A stretch of 64,000 nt of DNA from Arthrobacter silviterrae (GTDB taxonomy: Bacteria; Actinomycetota; Actinomycetes; Actinomycetales; Micrococcaceae): the NCBI RefSeq assembly GCF_011045165.1, contig NZ_JAAKZI010000009.1, positions 62,001-126,000 on the forward strand, written 5' to 3'. Every line of letters begins with the position of its first letter. Position 1 is the stretch's first letter. This document shows, in pieces, positions 62,236 through 64,000 of the stretch. Both the position numbers and the translations under genes were made by a program. Below the pieces are notes generated by a model. That model was given only the letters and a program-made list of their open reading frames with translations, did no database searches and was not told where the DNA came from.

Positions 62236-62706
62236 ATGGGCTCACCGGAATTCATCGTCAACCTGCGTAAAAAAATCGGCCACGACCCCCTCTGGCTGCC
62301 CGGCGTGCGCGGCGTGGTTTTTGACAGCGAAGGCCGGGTCCTCCTGGGCGAACGCTCCGACACGGGCGGCTGGGCGCTGATCACGGGAATCCTGGAACCC
62401 GGCGAGGAGCCCGGCCCCGGCATGCTGCGCGAAATTTTCGAGGAAACGGCCGTCGTGGCGCGGATTGAGCACCTACTCGGCATCGCCGCCGTCGGGCCGG
62501 TGACGTTCCCCAACGGGGATGTGTGCGACTTTTTGAACATCGAATTCATCGCCCGCCACGTCAGCGGCACCGCCCGGGTGAACGACGACGAATCCCTCGC
62601 CGTGGGCTGGTTCGCCACAGACGAGCTTCCGCCGCTGCGCCCCGGCCACCTCGCCTGCATCCAGCGGGCCCTGGCCTTCGACGGCGAACCCAGCTACCAG
62701 CGCTGA
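62236..62706 (+). CDS. NUDIX hydrolase
   Basis: This 156-residue pyrophosphohydrolase has the NUDIX box as GILEPGEEPGPGMLREIFEET followed by AVV, matching the Gx5Ex7REUxEExGU pattern except that Ala replaces the last Gly. The family hydrolyses nucleoside diphosphates linked to another group; the substrate is unknown. TAAGCT (62224-62229) lies 6 bases before the ATG, so it is predicted leaderless. Confidence 0.88.
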   Translation: MGSPEFIVNLRKKIGHDPLWLPGVRGVVFDSEGRVLLGERSDTGGWALITGILEPGEEPGPGMLREIFEETAVVARIEHLLGIAAVGPVTFPNGDVCDFLNIEFIARHVSGTARVNDDESLAVGWFATDELPPLRPGHLACIQRALAFDGEPSYQR

Positions 62707-62712
62707 GCCGGA

Positions 62713-62773
62713 ATCGGCAGTGCAGCTCCTGCGGGGTGCCGGCCCGTCGGCTCGCAGGAGCTGCACCACCGAT
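62713..62773. repeat. Family B palindromic repeat
   Basis: ATCGGCAGTGCAGCTCCTGC (62713-62732) pairs with GCAGGAGCTGCACCACCGAT (62754-62773) with one mismatch. The 473-base gap 62707-63179 holds only repeats: this one, a family E copy at 62798-62817, a 20-bp hairpin, and further family B units. Confidence 0.8.
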
Positions 62774-62797
62774 TGTCGCGGGCGCCATTTGGGCACT

Positions 62798-62817
62798 CGG
62801 TGATTGAGCCTGTCGAA
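62798..62817. repeat. Family E repeat copy
   Basis: CGGTGATTGAGCCTGTCGAA resembles the arm of the 50-bp palindrome at 40192-40241. Here it is a single arm without its inverted partner. Confidence 0.55.
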
Positions 62818-62847
62818 ATCCGGGTCCCAGCCACCGAATTTCCCCTC

Positions 62848-62902
62848 GAGTATGCAGCGATGGCGACTTAGACCCGGCCTATGTCGCCATCGCTGCATAC
62901 TC
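62848..62902. repeat. 20-bp perfect hairpin
   Basis: Arms 62848-62867 and 62883-62902 (GAGTATGCAGCGATGGCGAC and complement) enclose a 15-base loop TTAGACCCGGCCTAT. The sequence is unrelated to the other repeat families in the window. Confidence 0.8.
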
Positions 62903-63010
62903 AGCGGCCAATCGGTGCCTCAAAGGTGCCATTCCAACTCCCGAATCCGCGCCGGCCAACCGTATCTGTACCTTCGGAGTCCGTTTGGGACCCCTCCCCA
63001 CCATTGTTGA

Positions 63011-63110
63011 TTCGGTGGTGCACCACCTGCGGGTCGCAGCCCTCCCAAGAATCGACGGTGCAGCTCCTGCGGGGTGCAGGCCCGTCGGCTCGCAGGAGCT
63101 GCACCATGGA
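63011..63110. repeat. Family B repeat cluster
   Basis: A half unit TTCGGTGGTGCACCACCTGC near 63011 is followed by ATCGACGGTGCAGCTCCTGC (63051-63070) and its inverted partner GCAGGAGCTGCACCATGGA (63092-63110). Confidence 0.75.
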
Positions 63111-63179
63111 CCCAAAAACCGCCTGGTGTAGGCTGGCGGCAAGTATTTCATTCGTGCTATTCACAAGGAGTTGGCCGCT

Positions 63180-63431
63180 GTGAAGGAACTTCGAAAGCTG
63201 CCCCGCTGGGCGCTCATCCTCTCCTTACTAGCGGCCGCCGCAGCAGTTGCATTGGCGGCAGTCGGGCTGGTCCACCTGCTCACGGGTGCCGGTGCCACGC
63301 AAGTCCTCTTCGACGCCCTGGTGGCAGCTGGGTTCGCGCTCGGGGCGTGGTCCGTGGCCGTCAAGGGGAACCCGGCCCTGTCCAGGCGCAGTGACGCTGC
63401 GCCCAACCGCAAGGGCCCGCTCCTCTGGTAA
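63180..63431 (+). CDS. Small membrane protein, hypothetical
   Basis: This 83-residue protein has two hydrophobic segments (about residues 8-35 and 41-58) and a short basic tail (SRRSDAAPNRKG). I recognise no family. AAGGAG lies 9 bases before GTG 63180, which decides against the in-frame TTG at 63171 directly abutting that site. TAGGCT at 63129-63134 is a possible -10. A strong terminator follows. Confidence 0.72.
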   Translation: MKELRKLPRWALILSLLAAAAAVALAAVGLVHLLTGAGATQVLFDALVAAGFALGAWSVAVKGNPALSRRSDAAPNRKGPLLW

Positions 63432-63473
63432 CAGCCGCCCGCCCAACCAAAGCGCCAGGCGGGACAGACGCAA

Positions 63474-63526
63474 AAGGCGCGTGCCGGCGTCGTACCTGAA
63501 AGCAGTACGACGCCGGCACGCGCCTT
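63474..63526. terminator. Bidirectional terminator, 22-bp stem
   Basis: Arms 63474-63495 and 63505-63526 are exact complements around CTGAAAGCA, with AAAA at the left edge and CCTTCT at the right. It separates the small membrane protein gene from the convergent MFS gene. Confidence 0.85.
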
Positions 63527-63537
63527 CTCAGCTCTAC

Positions 63538-64000
63538 TTACGGTTTGTCCGTGGCCGGGTCCGCAGGGTCAGGGTCCTCGCGCGTGAGCTGGAGGGTGTC
63601 ACCCGCAGTGGCCATGGCGGGCTTGCCCGCGGCGCGTTCGGTCTCCATCCGGAGCGCCTCCTCGCCGCCGATGGCCTCGCCGCGCGCCACCATGCCGGCG
63701 GTGTCGGAGAGGGGGATGACCTTCATGGTCAGCGCCAGGACCAGCGCCACCACCATGAACGGGATCAGGTACCAGAACACGGGCGCCAGGGAGTTGGCGT
63801 AGGCGTTGATGATGCCGTCCTTGACCGCCGGCGGGAGCGCCGCCATGGCCTGCGGATCCAGCGTGGACATCGACTTGCCGGCCTGTTCGGGGGAGGCGCC
63901 AGCCTTGGTGAACAGCTCCGTCAGCGAACTGGACAGGCGAGAGGTGAACATGGCGCCGAACACGGCCACGCCCAGGGCGGACCCCACTTCGCGGAAGTAG
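63538..64000 (-). CDS. MFS drug transporter (DHA2/EmrB-QacA type), C-terminal part
   Basis: This reading frame continues beyond the right edge, so only the last ~153 residues are seen. YFREVGSALGVAVFGAMFTSRL is the characteristic late segment of 14-helix DHA2 exporters, followed by an extracellular loop (SMSTLDPQAMAALPPAVKDG) and the last hydrophobic segment VFWYLIPFMVVALVLALTM. A charged cytoplasmic tail of about 55 residues ends the protein. The substrate is unknown. Confidence 0.85.
   Translation of the reverse strand, partial: YFREVGSALGVAVFGAMFTSRLSSSLTELFTKAGASPEQAGKSMSTLDPQAMAALPPAVKDGIINAYANSLAPVFWYLIPFMVVALVLALTMKVIPLSDTAGMVARGEAIGGEEALRMETERAAGKPAMATAGDTLQLTREDPDPADPATDKP

Overview
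The window is high-GC actinobacterial chromosome, most likely from Arthrobacter or a close Micrococcaceae relative. Supporting signs are a mycothiol S-conjugate amidase gene (mca), an LAATG sortase-type surface protein, many genes whose start codon lies 6-7 bases after a TANNNT -10 box (leaderless transcripts), and gene order shared with Mycobacterium tuberculosis in two blocks: eno - FtsB-like - DUF501 - ppx, and greA - DUF4307 - mca - small membrane protein - DUF255 protein - hemolysin III - uppS - phoH. I see no transposase, prophage, CRISPR array, rRNA or replication origin. One tRNA gene is present. The window opens inside glyA and closes inside an MFS drug-transporter gene.

Layout. 1-9 kb: one-carbon genes glyA-folD, a NarL-type two-component pair, an APC permease, a SHOCT protein, exonuclease III, trpS and a 2'-5' RNA ligase-like protein. 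9-14.3 kb: a secreted S53 (sedolisin) peptidase, then the succinate dehydrogenase operon sdhCDAB on the minus strand. 14.6-19.2 kb: mannose-1-phosphate guanylyltransferase, an M20 amidohydrolase, and a peroxide-defence unit ohrR-ohr-oxidoreductase. 19.3-28.9 kb: a nucleoside uptake and salvage region (BMP lipoprotein, ABC ATPase, two permeases, cdd, deoA, a DedA protein, add), then mazG. 30-38.5 kb: a PadR regulator with a large Gly/His-rich extension, eno, FtsB/DivIC-like, DUF501, Ppx/GppA, an S8 protease and type II NADH dehydrogenase. 38.5-45 kb: GNAT, an unusual tRNA, a YccA-family protein and the galactose cluster (galK-galT-DeoR regulator, divergent from an aldose epimerase). 45-59.5 kb: PerM-family exporter, ilvA, an LAATG surface protein, greA through phoH. 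59.6-64 kb: a DMT transporter, a hypothetical protein, a prepilin peptidase-like protein, NUDIX and MFS genes.

Most of the larger intergenic gaps are filled by palindromic repeats. I distinguish at least five sequence families. The commonest is a ~57-60 bp element built on CACTTAACGTGGATGTT, with seven copies, mostly in the right half. The others are a GGTGCAGCTCCTGC family, a GACGCTCCCTCAC family, a GTTGAGGTTGGAGATAACCAC family and a GGTGGTCGAGCCTGTCGA family. These repeats and the tRNA are the least ordinary things in the window. The protein-coding content is mostly conserved actinobacterial housekeeping, and I did not find a convincing new multi-gene system.
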